NCBI GenBank assembly: GCA_034111325.1
Contig: JAWUXM010000016.1
Location: 1 to 64,000, forward strand
DNA length: 64,000 bases
Direction of reading: 5' to 3'
Origin: JAWUXM01 sp034111325
GTDB taxonomy: Bacteria; Pseudomonadota; Alphaproteobacteria; Rickettsiales; JABIRX01
The notes under the pieces are model-generated. The model searched no databases and was not told the DNA's origin. It was given only the letters and a program-made list of their open reading frames with translations. Positions 17,767 through 26,785 of the stretch are shown in pieces. Position 1 is the stretch's first letter, and the number at the start of each line of letters is the position of its first letter. The translations under genes and the position numbers were made by a program.

Positions 17767-17772
17767 GATAAC

Positions 17773-19086
17773 TTATTTCCCTATACAAAAGCTTTTAAAG
17801 ATCCTATCCAAAATATCCTCAACATCAATCCTGCCAGTAATCTTCCCTAAGCCATTTGCCGCCAATCTTAAATCCTCCACTGCTAATTCTAAAGCTTTAT
17901 CTAAGGAAAATTTTGCCAAATTATCATACGTACTCGCCAGCGCTTCCCTGTGTCTTGCTCTAGTTATAATCGGGTCGCTAGTTAAATTTACAGTTTTAGT
18001 AATGCGCTCGTAAATTTCCGCTAATAATTTATCAATATTTTTATTATCTTTTACTGAAATCAACAAAGGCTGCCTATCTGCTAATTTTAGGCTATCGTCT
18101 ATTTGCGCCTTATCGATTTTATTGAGCACAATTATTGTATCATTATCAATTAATTCGAAATGTGCCTGATCAATATTTTCAGCGTCAAACATCAGGATTT
18201 TCAAATCTGCCTGCTTGCCTCTTTCTTGCGCTCTTTTAACACCTTCCGCCTCGACCGCATCGCTACTCTCACGCAAACCTGCCGTATCAGCCATTATCAC
18301 TGGCAAACCTTTAATATCTAAATGAGTTTCGATTACATCACGTGTTGTCCCCGCAATGCTTGAGACAATCGCAACATCACGCCCTGCTAAATGATTCATC
18401 AAACTTGACTTGCCAACATTTGGCGCACCTAGAATCGTCACATAGAAACCCTTGCGTAAACGCTCACCTTGCTGATTATCATTTAAATATACTCCTATTT
18501 CTGCACGCATTGAATCAATGATCGCAACCGTTCTATCGCATAAATCTTGTGGTAAATCTTCATCAGGGAAATCAATATAAGCCTCTAAATTTGCCAATAT
18601 GTTAATTATTTGCTCCCGCCAATTATCATAAATTTTTCCGACACTACCACTCATTTGGCGCAATGCTTGTTTGGCTTGCGCTTCTGTCTCCGACTCAATC
18701 AAATCCGCAATGGCTTCAGCTTGGGTAAGATCCATCTTATCATTTAAGAAGGCCCGTTTGGAAAACTCACCATTTTCTGCCATTCGATAGTTTGGAATTT
18801 TACCCAAAATATTAAGCATTTTACTAAGTACAGCACGGCTGTTATGGAGCGCAATCTCAATAACATCTTCGCCAGTAAAACTGTTAGGTGCTTTGAAATA
18901 GGTCACTAAGGCTTGGTCAACTAAATCACCCTCATGACGTAGCGCACAAAGCTCTGCATAACGTGGCTCTGGCGCCTTTTCCACACCTAAAAGTCGCAAC
19001 GCTGCCAAAGCATCCTGACCTGAAATCCTAACTATGCTAATAGCGCCACCGATATTACCAGTAATTGGCGCAAAAATTGTATCCAT
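17773..19086 (-). CDS. mnmE: tRNA modification GTPase MnmE
   Basis: GTPase acting with MnmG to install carboxymethylaminomethyl groups on U34 of several tRNAs. It has 437 residues. The N-terminal folate-binding domain is followed by a helical domain. The G domain has 'GAPNVGKSSLMN' (G1), 'GTTRD' (G2), 'DTAGLR' (G3) and 'NKID' (G4). The C-terminus is the expected C-I-G-K with the catalytic Cys. It begins 'MDTIFAPIT', normal for the family, and is divergent to prs with 77 bases between. Confidence 0.97.
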   Translation of the reverse strand: MDTIFAPITGNIGGAISIVRISGQDALAALRLLGVEKAPEPRYAELCALRHEGDLVDQALVTYFKAPNSFTGEDVIEIALHNSRAVLSKMLNILGKIPNYRMAENGEFSKRAFLNDKMDLTQAEAIADLIESETEAQAKQALRQMSGSVGKIYDNWREQIINILANLEAYIDFPDEDLPQDLCDRTVAIIDSMRAEIGVYLNDNQQGERLRKGFYVTILGAPNVGKSSLMNHLAGRDVAIVSSIAGTTRDVIETHLDIKGLPVIMADTAGLRESSDAVEAEGVKRAQERGKQADLKILMFDAENIDQAHFELIDNDTIIVLNKIDKAQIDDSLKLADRQPLLISVKDNKNIDKLLAEIYERITKTVNLTSDPIITRARHREALASTYDNLAKFSLDKALELAVEDLRLAANGLGKITGRIDVEDILDRIFKSFCIGK

Positions 19087-19163
19087 TTATATTTGCAAAT
19101 TATGCTTCAAAATGCTAGACATTCTAAGCGATTATTATTTATGTGCAACTTCTTGGCAAAATT

Positions 19164-20096
19164 ATGAAAATTCTAGCTTGCAACTCCAACATCCCCTTAG
19201 CAAAAAATATCGCTAAATATCTCGACTTACACCTAATTGATGCTACATTAAAGCGCTTCTCGGATATGGAAATCTTCGTTGAAATTAATGAAAATGTCCG
19301 CGGTGAAGACGTCTTCATCATTCAATCAACTGCCTCTCCAGCTAATGATAATTTAATGGAGCTGCTAATTACGATTGATGCTTTAAAACGTTCCTCAGCA
19401 AAACGTATAACTGCAGTCATCCCTTATTATGGCTATGCTCGACAAGATCGCAAACCTGGCCCAAGAACACCAATTACTGCCAAATTAATCGCCGACATAG
19501 TAACAGTTGCTGGGGTTAATCGAGTCTTAACAATTGATCTCCATGCAGGGCAAATCCAAGGTTTCTTCAATATCCCGCTTGATAATCTTTATGCAGCCCC
19601 AATTTTTATTAAAGATATTGAGCAAAATTTTGATCTTGAAAAAACAATCATCATCTCACCTGATGTTGGTGGTGTTGGTCGTGCCCGCTCAATAGCCAAG
19701 AAAATTAATACTGACTTAGCAATTGTAGATAAAAGACGCCCAAGCGCAGGAGTTTCAGAAGTGATGAATATTATCGGTGATGTTGAAGGCAAGGATTGTA
19801 TCATAATTGATGATATTGTTGATTCCGCTGGCACATTATGCAACGCAGCAGAAGCACTTATAAAAAAAGGTGCTGAATCTGTTTCTGCCTACATCACTCA
19901 TGGCGTCCTTTCTGGCAAAGCGATTGAACGCATTAAAGATTCAAAGCTCAAAACTCTCGTTATCACCGACAGTATTGACACAACCGCAAAAGTAAACGGC
20001 ACAAAAAATATTAGAACAGTTTCGATGGCCTCACTTATGGGCGAGGCTATCCGCAGGATAAGCCTCGAGAAATCTGTATCCTCCCTTTTTGATTAA
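19164..20096 (+). CDS. prs: Ribose-phosphate pyrophosphokinase
   Basis: Makes PRPP from ribose 5-phosphate and ATP for nucleotide, His and Trp synthesis. It has 310 residues from the ATG at 19164. A GTG seven codons upstream (19143) is possible but adds residues not typical of the family, while 'MKILACNSN' is a usual start. Characteristic stretches are 'YYGYARQDRK', the flexible loop region around 'RPSAGVSEVM', and the PRPP-binding 'DCIIIDDIVDSAGTL'. It is followed by a family C element. Confidence 0.95.
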   Translation: MKILACNSNIPLAKNIAKYLDLHLIDATLKRFSDMEIFVEINENVRGEDVFIIQSTASPANDNLMELLITIDALKRSSAKRITAVIPYYGYARQDRKPGPRTPITAKLIADIVTVAGVNRVLTIDLHAGQIQGFFNIPLDNLYAAPIFIKDIEQNFDLEKTIIISPDVGGVGRARSIAKKINTDLAIVDKRRPSAGVSEVMNIIGDVEGKDCIIIDDIVDSAGTLCNAAEALIKKGAESVSAYITHGVLSGKAIERIKDSKLKTLVITDSIDTTAKVNGTKNIRTVSMASLMGEAIRRISLEKSVSSLFD

Positions 20097-20100
20097 TAAA

Positions 20101-20203
20101 TTAACCTTCTTGCGTCTCTTTTTAGTAAATGTCCCACATTCACTCGAGTCACGTATATAGTATACGTTCACTCGTTCATGCAGGACATTTACTAAAAATA
20201 ATC
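20101..20203 (+). repeat. Family C 3'-end palindromic element, copy C4
   Basis: Lies four bases after the prs stop. It has an essentially perfect 16-base arm pair TTTTTAGTAAATGTCC / GGACATTTACTAAAAA around an apical hairpin ACGTATA-T-AGTATACGT. This is the best-preserved copy for structure. The 288-base gap 20097-20384 otherwise holds only a family B half-element. Confidence 0.85.
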
Positions 20204-20259
20204 ACAACAATATCAATTTCTTTAATCAAAAAGCAATCAATGGGAGATTTAGGATTTGG

Positions 20260-20286
20260 GTCATGCTGAAACGAGTTCAGGATGAC
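20260..20286. repeat. Family B terminal hairpin (solo)
   Basis: The 27-base palindrome 'gtcatgctgaaacgagttca' followed by 'ggatgac' is a single end of the MITE-like family without a partner end nearby. Confidence 0.6.
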
Positions 20287-20384
20287 CAGTCTCTTTTCAC
20301 TCATACGTTTAACGTACAGTATTAGTTGCAATATAAAAAAACTCCTCTATTTTCTGCAGCTCCTTGATCAAACATAGACTAGAA

Positions 20385-21086
20385 ATGACACAAATATTAA
20401 ATATAGAAGCAGAAAAAAGAATCGGTACCGGCAAAGGTATAGCACGCGAATTACGCCGCGAAGGCAAAGTTCCTGCGGTAATCTACGGCAAGGACGTAAC
20501 CCCAATGTCAATTTCCCTTTGCTCTAGAAGCTTTACTAAAGAATATAACAAAGGCGGCATGTTTGCTAAAATTTGTGAAATCACAGTTGATGGCAAGAAA
20601 ATCAAAGCTCTCCCACGTGAAATGCAATTCCATCCTGTAAATGATGCAATTCAACATGTTGACTTTGTCTTCCTCCATGAAGACCAAAAAATCCGTGTAA
20701 CGACTAGAGTTGTACTATTAAATGAAGAAAAGTGCGTCGGTATAAAACGTGGTGGTGTATTGAATATCGCTGCTCGTGAAATCGAAGTTTTCTGCCTACC
20801 AAAAGACATACCAGAAACAGTTGAGCTAGACCTTTCTGAATTGCATATTGGAGAATCTCTACATATACACAACATCAACTTCCCTGCAGGCGTTGAGCCA
20901 TCAGGAAAAGGTGATCTAGCTATCGTTACCGTTGTTGGCAGAATGGCCGAAGAAAAAGCCACGGACGCTACTGTAAACGCTGCAGGTGAAGAAATAGCTA
21001 TAGTCGAAGAAATGGCTGAAGGTGAGGAAGATGAAGGCGAAGAAGATGCTTCATCTAAGGAAGGATCAGAAGAAGATAAAAAATAA
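20385..21086 (+). CDS. rplY: 50S ribosomal protein L25/Ctc
   Basis: Large-subunit protein binding 5S rRNA. It has 233 residues from the ATG at 20385; a TTG seven codons upstream is less likely. It is the long Ctc form: an N-terminal L25 domain (about 1-95, with 'GKVPAVIYGK'), a C-terminal TL5-like beta domain (about 100-190), and a strongly acidic tail ('EGEEDEGEEDASSKEGSEED'). It is followed 26 bases later by pth, the standard alphaproteobacterial order rplY-pth. Confidence 0.94.
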   Translation: MTQILNIEAEKRIGTGKGIARELRREGKVPAVIYGKDVTPMSISLCSRSFTKEYNKGGMFAKICEITVDGKKIKALPREMQFHPVNDAIQHVDFVFLHEDQKIRVTTRVVLLNEEKCVGIKRGGVLNIAAREIEVFCLPKDIPETVELDLSELHIGESLHIHNINFPAGVEPSGKGDLAIVTVVGRMAEEKATDATVNAAGEEIAIVEEMAEGEEDEGEEDASSKEGSEEDKK

Positions 21087-21112
21087 TTTATCAAATATAA
21101 ATTAATTTATTG

Positions 21113-21658
21113 ATGTTTCTTATAGTTGGACTTGGTAATCCTGGTTCTGAATATAAATCCACACGTCACAATGCTGGGTTTCTTGCTGTTGATCAAATTA
21201 TATCTGAACATAAGCTTGAACAACTCTCAAATAAATTCAATGCAGAGCTTTATAAAGGCATAATCAATAACCAAAAGGTTATTGCTCTAAAACCTCTCAC
21301 CTACATGAATAATTCTGGCATATCCGTCTCCGAATTTACAAAATTTTATAAAATACCCCTTACGAATATCATCGTTATTCATGATGAGCTGGATTTACCA
21401 ACTGGTGTTGTTAAAGATAAAATTGGTGGTGGCAGCGCTGGTCATAATGGCATAAAAAGCTTAGACCAATATATTGGTAAAGAATATACACGCATTAGAA
21501 TTGGTATCGACCACCCAAGCAAGCAAGGGCTACAAATCCAAGTTAGTGATTATGTTCTCGCAAAACCAAGTAAAGAAGAAACACTCAAGCTTGATGAAGC
21601 AATAGTCGAGGCAAGCGAATTAGTTACTAGACTTATCACCCTTCCAACGGAAGCTTAA
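21113..21658 (+). CDS. pth: Peptidyl-tRNA hydrolase
   Basis: Recycles peptidyl-tRNAs dropped from ribosomes. It has 181 residues. Family motifs are 'VGLGNPGSEYKSTRHNAGF' with catalytic His, 'KPLTYMNNSG', 'HDELDLPTG' with catalytic Asp, and 'GGGSAGHNGIKS'. ATG 21113 is preferred to the TTG immediately before it. The last 39 bases overlap the 3' end of the convergent ubiX gene, so both C-termini are encoded by the same DNA. Confidence 0.96.
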   Translation: MFLIVGLGNPGSEYKSTRHNAGFLAVDQIISEHKLEQLSNKFNAELYKGIINNQKVIALKPLTYMNNSGISVSEFTKFYKIPLTNIIVIHDELDLPTGVVKDKIGGGSAGHNGIKSLDQYIGKEYTRIRIGIDHPSKQGLQIQVSDYVLAKPSKEETLKLDEAIVEASELVTRLITLPTEA

Positions 21659-22195
21659 ATCATTTTCAATATCGAATAAATCCAAAATGCGCCCAACTGA
21701 GTGATCAACAAGGTCATCAATAGTTTTTGGCATAGAGTAAAAAGCTGGCAATGGTGGCGCAACTATCGCACCCATTTCAGTTAGCTTTTCCATGGTACGA
21801 ATATGGCCAAGGTGAAACGGAGTTTCCCTAACCATTAAAACTAATTTCCTCCGCTCCTTCAAAACAACATCAGCGGCACGACTAATTAAGTTACTTGTGA
21901 TACCACATGCAATTTCTGACATGGTTTTAATTGAGCATGGCGCAACAATCATCCCATCTATAGGAAATGAACCGCTAGCAATAGCAGCGCCAATATCTGT
22001 TATAGGGTAATAATAATCTGCCTTGGAAATGAGATCATCTTTTTGAATGTTAGTCTCTGCCTTAAGTGTAACCTTAGCAGCATTGCTTAAAACAAGGTGG
22101 GTTTCAACACCCACCTTGTTTAAGGCTTCTAGCATCCTAACACCATAAATGGCGCCAGAAGCGCCTGTAATTGCGACAATTAATTTACGCTGCAT
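21620..22195 (-). CDS. ubiX: Flavin prenyltransferase UbiX
   Basis: Makes prenylated FMN, the cofactor of the UbiD decarboxylase in ubiquinone synthesis. It has 191 residues from the ATG at 22195, which gives the usual start 'MQRKLIVAITGASGAIYG'. Longer in-frame starts would run deeper into gapR. Conserved parts include 'APCSIKTMSEIACGITSNLISRAADV' and 'RKLVLMVRETPFH'. It overlaps gapR by 11 bases upstream, and pth convergently by 39 bases downstream. Confidence 0.94.
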   Translation of the reverse strand: MQRKLIVAITGASGAIYGVRMLEALNKVGVETHLVLSNAAKVTLKAETNIQKDDLISKADYYYPITDIGAAIASGSFPIDGMIVAPCSIKTMSEIACGITSNLISRAADVVLKERRKLVLMVRETPFHLGHIRTMEKLTEMGAIVAPPLPAFYSMPKTIDDLVDHSVGRILDLFDIENDLSFRWKGDKSSN

Positions 22196-22520
22196 TTTCT
22201 TGTGATTCATCAGAGCTTGCTTCGGCTGTTTGCGTAGCATGCGTAGTTCCCTCCTCTTCATCAAGCTCAGGTAACATCCCTAAAGCTCTCTTATAAACAT
22301 CGATCAATGTTTCCAGTTCGTATAATTCATTTTGATCAAGCTTGCGAATTTTTATCACTTGCTTCATGATTTTAGTATCAAAACCAAGAGCTTTCGCTTC
22401 CTTGAAAACTTCTGAAATATCTTCCGTAATAGCCTTTTTCTCCTCTTCAAGCCTTTCAACTCTTTCAATGATTGTTCTTAAATGATTACCGTCAATTCCA
22501 CCGATTATATTATTAGTCAT
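22185..22520 (-). CDS. gapR: GapR-like nucleoid-associated protein (DUF2312)
   Basis: Small DNA-binding protein of Alphaproteobacteria which, in Caulobacter, binds overtwisted AT-rich DNA and aids topoisomerases during replication. It has 111 residues. The coiled-coil start 'LRTIIERVERLEEEKKAI' and the core 'EVFKEAKALGFDTKIMKQVI' followed by 'RKLDQ' are diagnostic of DUF2312. The C-terminal 25 residues are acidic and variable. It is the upstream partner of ubiX. This is one of the best alphaproteobacterial markers in the window. Confidence 0.93.
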   Translation of the reverse strand: MTNNIIGGIDGNHLRTIIERVERLEEEKKAITEDISEVFKEAKALGFDTKIMKQVIKIRKLDQNELYELETLIDVYKRALGMLPELDEEEGTTHATQTAEASSDESQENAA

Positions 22521-22597
22521 ATCTTTATTTTTGTTTAATTATAAGTTAGAAAGAACCACCAGACTATCTACAAAACAATAAATTTCCATAAGTTTAA

Positions 22598-23749
22598 ATG
22601 AATAAATTAAAAATTTTTATCATCGCAGGTGAAGCATCAGGAGATGTACTGGGTGGCAACTTAATTGCAGAATTAAAAAAACTCAGAAAGATTAGCCTAT
22701 ATGGGGTTGGCGGAACTTCCTTAAAAAAGAAAGGTCTAAAATCTCTCTTCCCGATGGAAGAATTATCAATCATGGGGTTTGTAGAAATCATCCCACATAT
22801 ACCAAATATCCTTAAACGCATTAATGAATGCTGCGCCGAAATTATTAAATTACAGCCTGATCTTGTCATAACTATTGATTCACCAGATTTTAATTTTCGA
22901 GTCGTCAAAAAACTTAAAAAATCTGCTCAGCTAAAAAACACCAAATTCGTCCATTACATAGCACCAACCGTTTGGGCATATCGCGAATATCGCGCCAAGA
23001 AAATAGCTGCATTTTATGATTTGCTACTCGCTATCTTGCCTTTTGAGCCACCATATTTTACTAAATATGGCCTACCAACAATTTTCATCGGCAACCCTAT
23101 TATTGATAAAATATCCACAATCAAACATATTGATTTCCGGCGCAAATATAAAATCCCTGCTGAGAAGAAATTAATTATTATGACCTTAGGCAGCAGAGCC
23201 AATGAAGTTGCAAGGCTAGCACCAATCTATAAAGGCGTTATAGCGGAGTTGAAGAAAACTCATAAAAAATTACATATTGTTTTGCCCACGATTACGAATC
23301 TTAAACCGCTAATTGAGGATTTTGCTAAAACCCTCAAAGTGAAGACAACTATTATTAATGATGAAGTGGATAAATTTTCTGCCTTTAAACAGGCTGATTT
23401 AGCAATTGCCAAATCTGGTACTAATACAATGGAAATGGCATCTTACGATATGCCTATGTTAATTTGCTACAAAACCAACCCGGTCACCTATGCTATCGGA
23501 AGTCGCATCGTTAAAGTCAAATATGGCAATTTACTAAACATTATGGCTGATAAAGAAATTATCCCTGAATTTGTGCAAGGAAAAGCAACAGTAAAAAATA
23601 TCAGCTACTCTGCAAATTTACTCCTCACCACTAGAAAAATAGCAAAGCAACAAGTTGCAACCAGACATAAAATTTTAGAGAAATTCAGCAATCGCGAGAA
23701 AGTCAATGCAAGCGCTAAGGCGGCTAGTGATATAATAAAAATCCTTTAA
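22598..23749 (+). CDS. lpxB: Lipid-A-disaccharide synthase
   Basis: GT19 glycosyltransferase joining UDP-diacylglucosamine and lipid X at the inner membrane, so the cell makes lipid A. It has 383 residues. The N-terminus 'IFIIAGEASGDVLGG' is the family signature. Further motifs are 'SIMGFVEI', 'IDSPDFNFRVVKKLK', 'YIAPTVWAYR' and 'KSGTNTMEMASYDMPMLICY' in the UDP-binding half. Its end overlaps the convergent DedA gene by four bases. Other lpx genes are not in the window. Confidence 0.96.
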   Translation: MNKLKIFIIAGEASGDVLGGNLIAELKKLRKISLYGVGGTSLKKKGLKSLFPMEELSIMGFVEIIPHIPNILKRINECCAEIIKLQPDLVITIDSPDFNFRVVKKLKKSAQLKNTKFVHYIAPTVWAYREYRAKKIAAFYDLLLAILPFEPPYFTKYGLPTIFIGNPIIDKISTIKHIDFRRKYKIPAEKKLIIMTLGSRANEVARLAPIYKGVIAELKKTHKKLHIVLPTITNLKPLIEDFAKTLKVKTTIINDEVDKFSAFKQADLAIAKSGTNTMEMASYDMPMLICYKTNPVTYAIGSRIVKVKYGNLLNIMADKEIIPEFVQGKATVKNISYSANLLLTTRKIAKQQVATRHKILEKFSNREKVNASAKAASDIIKIL

Positions 23750-24360
23750 GCCTTACGTGTTTTCCTTTTGTGGAAAAACGTATACACCACTATCAACCCA
23801 GCGATAAAAGCTAAAGCGATTAAAGTTATAATATGCAAATTAGCCATTATCAATTCCTGATTTTGCCCAAAAACATAACCTAGCAAGACTAAAATTGTTA
23901 CCCATATCCCCGCACCTAAAGCCGTATATAAAATAAATATCGGAATTGGCATATGCGATATACCAGCTGGAAAAGAGATGTACTGCCTAACTCCGGGGAT
24001 CAAACGCCCTGAGAAAGTTGAAATAGCACCATGGGTTTTGAAGAATTTTTGAATTTTATCTAATGATTCGCTCGAAATGAAAAAATATTTTCCATATTTA
24101 TAAAGAAACTTCAAACCAATATGTTTTGCTAAATAATAATTCAATAATGCACCACCAACACTACCTAATATACCTGCACCAATTGCGTAATATAGATTCA
24201 TCTCACCTTTTAAAACAAGATAGCCAGCGGGAATCATTACCACTTCACTCGGAAAAGGAAAAAAGCTACTCTCCAAAAACATTAAACAAAAAATTCCCCA
24301 ATAGCCCCAGCTTCCAACGACCTCAACAAGAAATGATATAATTTGATGCAAATATTCCAT
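23746..24360 (-). CDS. DedA-family membrane protein
   Basis: Polytopic inner-membrane protein of the SNARE-associated/DedA family; some members act as undecaprenyl-phosphate or phospholipid flippases. It has 204 residues and about five hydrophobic segments. The family features are 'ESSFFPFPSEVVMIPAGYL' near residue 30 and the 'FSGRLIPGVRQYISFPAG' loop near 115. A basic tail (KRKTRKA) follows the last helix. It is one base downstream of trpD on the same strand, hence probably co-transcribed. Confidence 0.9.
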   Translation of the reverse strand: MEYLHQIISFLVEVVGSWGYWGIFCLMFLESSFFPFPSEVVMIPAGYLVLKGEMNLYYAIGAGILGSVGGALLNYYLAKHIGLKFLYKYGKYFFISSESLDKIQKFFKTHGAISTFSGRLIPGVRQYISFPAGISHMPIPIFILYTALGAGIWVTILVLLGYVFGQNQELIMANLHIITLIALAFIAGLIVVYTFFHKRKTRKA

Positions 24361-24361
24361 A

Positions 24362-25366
24362 TTACTGATTTGTTATATTAATTAAATTCTCAAGAGAAGT
24401 TTTTGCCTTGCCAGAATCAATTGATTCTACAGCAAGACGCACCGCTTTTTTATAGTCATCGACCTTCCCCGCAACTATTAGAGCTGCCGCAGAATTCAAA
24501 ATCACCATATCGCGATAAGCAGACTTCTTACCATCTAGTAAATATTGCATGGCCGCTGCGTTAAATTCTGCATCACCGCCTTTGAGATTCTCAAGGGCTA
24601 TAGGTTGCAAACCAAAATCTTCTGGCGTAATCGTAAATTCTGTGATTACTCCATTCTTAACCTGTATAACATCTGTTTCTGTAGCAATAGAAATTTCATC
24701 CAACCCATCCTTTGAATGCACTACCCATGCTTTTTTGGTGTTTAATATTTTTAAAACCTCTGCATATTTACGCATTAAGTTTTTATCATACACACCAACT
24801 AGCTGATACTTAACAGATGCAGGATTAATAAGTGGTCCAAGAATGTTAAAAATTGTACGCATTTTCAGCTTCTGGCGCACAGGAGCAACATGCTTCATCG
24901 CACTATGATAAAGCGGCGCTGAGAGAAAACATATTCCAGCCTCTTGCAAAGCATTTTCAACCACTTGCACAGAAGAGTTAATGTTAACGCCTAATTTTTG
25001 TAGCACATCTGCCGAACCTGACTTTGAACTAATTGCCTTATTGCCATGTTTTGCAACCTTAACACCACAACCTGCCAGCACAAAACCAACTGCGGTAGAA
25101 ATATTCAATAAATTTGCACCATCACCACCTGTGCCACATACATCAATAGCATTTTCTGGCGCATTAATTTTCAATGCTTTGCTACGCAATATATCAACTG
25201 CAGCTCTGATTTCCAGAACCGTCTCTCCTTTATTTGTCAATGCAATTAAGAAGTCTGATATCTCATCTTTCGTAGCCTTGCCAGACATAATAATATCAAA
25301 AGCTTGCTTTGCTGAAATATCAGTTAGGTTTTTATTAGCTTGTAATGTTTGGATGATTTTACGCAT
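24362..25366 (-). CDS. trpD: Anthranilate phosphoribosyltransferase
   Basis: Transfers phosphoribose from PRPP to anthranilate, the second step of tryptophan synthesis. It has 334 residues. The PRPP-binding 'DVCGTGGDGANLLNIST' is near residue 80, and 'KHGNKAISSKSGSADVL' near 108 is family-typical. Its start codon shares one base with the stop of the ABC ATPase. It is far from trpE (50 kb), and no trpG, trpC, trpB or trpA is in the window, so the pathway is scattered here. Confidence 0.95.
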   Translation of the reverse strand: MRKIIQTLQANKNLTDISAKQAFDIIMSGKATKDEISDFLIALTNKGETVLEIRAAVDILRSKALKINAPENAIDVCGTGGDGANLLNISTAVGFVLAGCGVKVAKHGNKAISSKSGSADVLQKLGVNINSSVQVVENALQEAGICFLSAPLYHSAMKHVAPVRQKLKMRTIFNILGPLINPASVKYQLVGVYDKNLMRKYAEVLKILNTKKAWVVHSKDGLDEISIATETDVIQVKNGVITEFTITPEDFGLQPIALENLKGGDAEFNAAAMQYLLDGKKSAYRDMVILNSAAALIVAGKVDDYKKAVRLAVESIDSGKAKTSLENLINITNQ

Positions 25367-26097
25367 TATGCTGTAGCAGATTTGCCAATCGCTTGTAAGA
25401 ATGCGCGCTCTAAAGTTTTGGCTTTAAATTTCTCCTTGAACTCACTAGCCTTGCCAACAAATATCAACTCACCCTGATGTAACACCCCTATCCGATTACA
25501 TATCTCTTCAATATCGGATAAAATATGTGAACTGAAAAACACTGTATTTTTATTTCCTTTAACAGTTTGCGTCAGCATGTCCTTAAGCATAATTCTGACA
25601 TGTGGGTCAAGACCACTCATTGGCTCATCTAAAATAAAAAGCGGTGTTTTAGACATAAATATTGAAATTAATCCGAGTTTTTGTCCCATGCCTTTTGAAT
25701 ATTTGCCAATAGTATGGTCAAGTGCCTTTACATCCAGATCAAGCTTCTTTGCTAAAGACTCTGCCTCATCCTTATTATAGCTTTTTCCAAAATGCGACAT
25801 TGCAATTGATAGAAACTCTCGGCCTTTTAAATATGATGATGGTTGAAATTTCTCAGGTAAATAAGCAAGTTTTTCTCTGCTAGCTTTATCAGATGAGTTA
25901 ATTGAAAAAATTTTGGAAATACCCTCGTCACTTTTTAACAAATCAAGAATAATTTTAATTAAGGTAGTTTTTCCTATACCATTAATACCAATCAGACCAA
26001 ATATCTCGCCCTCTTTAATATCTAATGAAATATTCTTAAGTATATTTTTATCTTTAAAAGACTTTGATACTTTATTAATTTCTAAAACTTTAGTCAT
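25366..26097 (-). CDS. ABC transporter ATP-binding protein
   Basis: Cytoplasmic ATPase subunit of an ABC transporter, 243 residues. Walker A is 'GINGIGKTTL' near residue 37, the signature is a divergent 'YSKGMGQKL', Walker B is 'LFILDEPMSGLDP', and the H-loop is 'SSHILSDIEE'. It resembles the CcmA/NatA-type exporters with C-terminal extension. No permease gene is adjacent: downstream is trpD, upstream the secretion-like cluster. Its membrane partner and substrate cannot be told. Confidence 0.85.
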   Translation of the reverse strand: MTKVLEINKVSKSFKDKNILKNISLDIKEGEIFGLIGINGIGKTTLIKIILDLLKSDEGISKIFSINSSDKASREKLAYLPEKFQPSSYLKGREFLSIAMSHFGKSYNKDEAESLAKKLDLDVKALDHTIGKYSKGMGQKLGLISIFMSKTPLFILDEPMSGLDPHVRIMLKDMLTQTVKGNKNTVFFSSHILSDIEEICNRIGVLHQGELIFVGKASEFKEKFKAKTLERAFLQAIGKSATA

Positions 26098-26125
26098 AAT
26101 CAGCTATTATTTGTATATAAAAAAA

Positions 26126-26785
26126 TTACCTTCCCTCAACAAGGCGAAGAGAGCTACCTAATATAAAGGATTGGTTTGCTCTTAAAATAAATATCACTGT
26201 TGCAATATCATCTTCTATTATAATCTCAACCCCATCTGGCATATCATCTAGCTCTTTAGCACGCTTTAGCACGCCAACAAAGCGTGAATAACCAGTCTTC
26301 CATATGCATTCAACCATATTTTTCTTTATATCACTAATACGAAAATTATCATCACCATTACGTTGCTGAGTATATTTGTTACCATTAATCCACGCACTCC
26401 ATTGAGCAGACGATAAATAGAATATAGTACCTAAATAAAACCTAACCTCATTTTTTATCTCGGCTCCTTTCACTTCTCTTTTATCATTTTCGTCCGTAAT
26501 GTCAGAATTATCAACTTCGATCCCTAATTCTAACGCTTTTACTATTAAATCAATTTTTTTAACCTCCTCCCGTTTCAAGATAAAGTCATATAAGGAAAAT
26601 ACATTTTTTAATTTTTGCAATTCAGATATGGAATACTCAGCATCACTGGCTTTACCATTAACTAAAAATTCTTCACCACTAACATATTGTATCGGTGCCT
26701 TAACAAATATTTTATCTATAGCGTCATCTGAAGCGAAAACACTAACTGGCAACAACAACAATATTAAATATAATATTTTCATCAT
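26126..26785 (-). CDS. Hypothetical periplasmic protein of the pilus/secretion-like cluster
   Basis: No firm family. It has 219 residues. A signal peptide (about 1-18, ending 'VSVFAS') indicates export. A middle region (about 125-160) reads 'FYLGTIFYLSSAQWSAWING', reminiscent of the short 'expression of W-x-x-W-N-G' modules seen in GspB/PilP-like accessory proteins. That similarity is from memory and weak. Its ATG overlaps the stop of the PilO-like gene, so it belongs to the same transcript and probably serves the same machine, in the place where a PilP-like link to a secretin would be expected. Confidence 0.6.
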   Translation of the reverse strand: MMKILYLILLLLPVSVFASDDAIDKIFVKAPIQYVSGEEFLVNGKASDAEYSISELQKLKNVFSLYDFILKREEVKKIDLIVKALELGIEVDNSDITDENDKREVKGAEIKNEVRFYLGTIFYLSSAQWSAWINGNKYTQQRNGDDNFRISDIKKNMVECIWKTGYSRFVGVLKRAKELDDMPDGVEIIIEDDIATVIFILRANQSFILGSSLRLVEGR

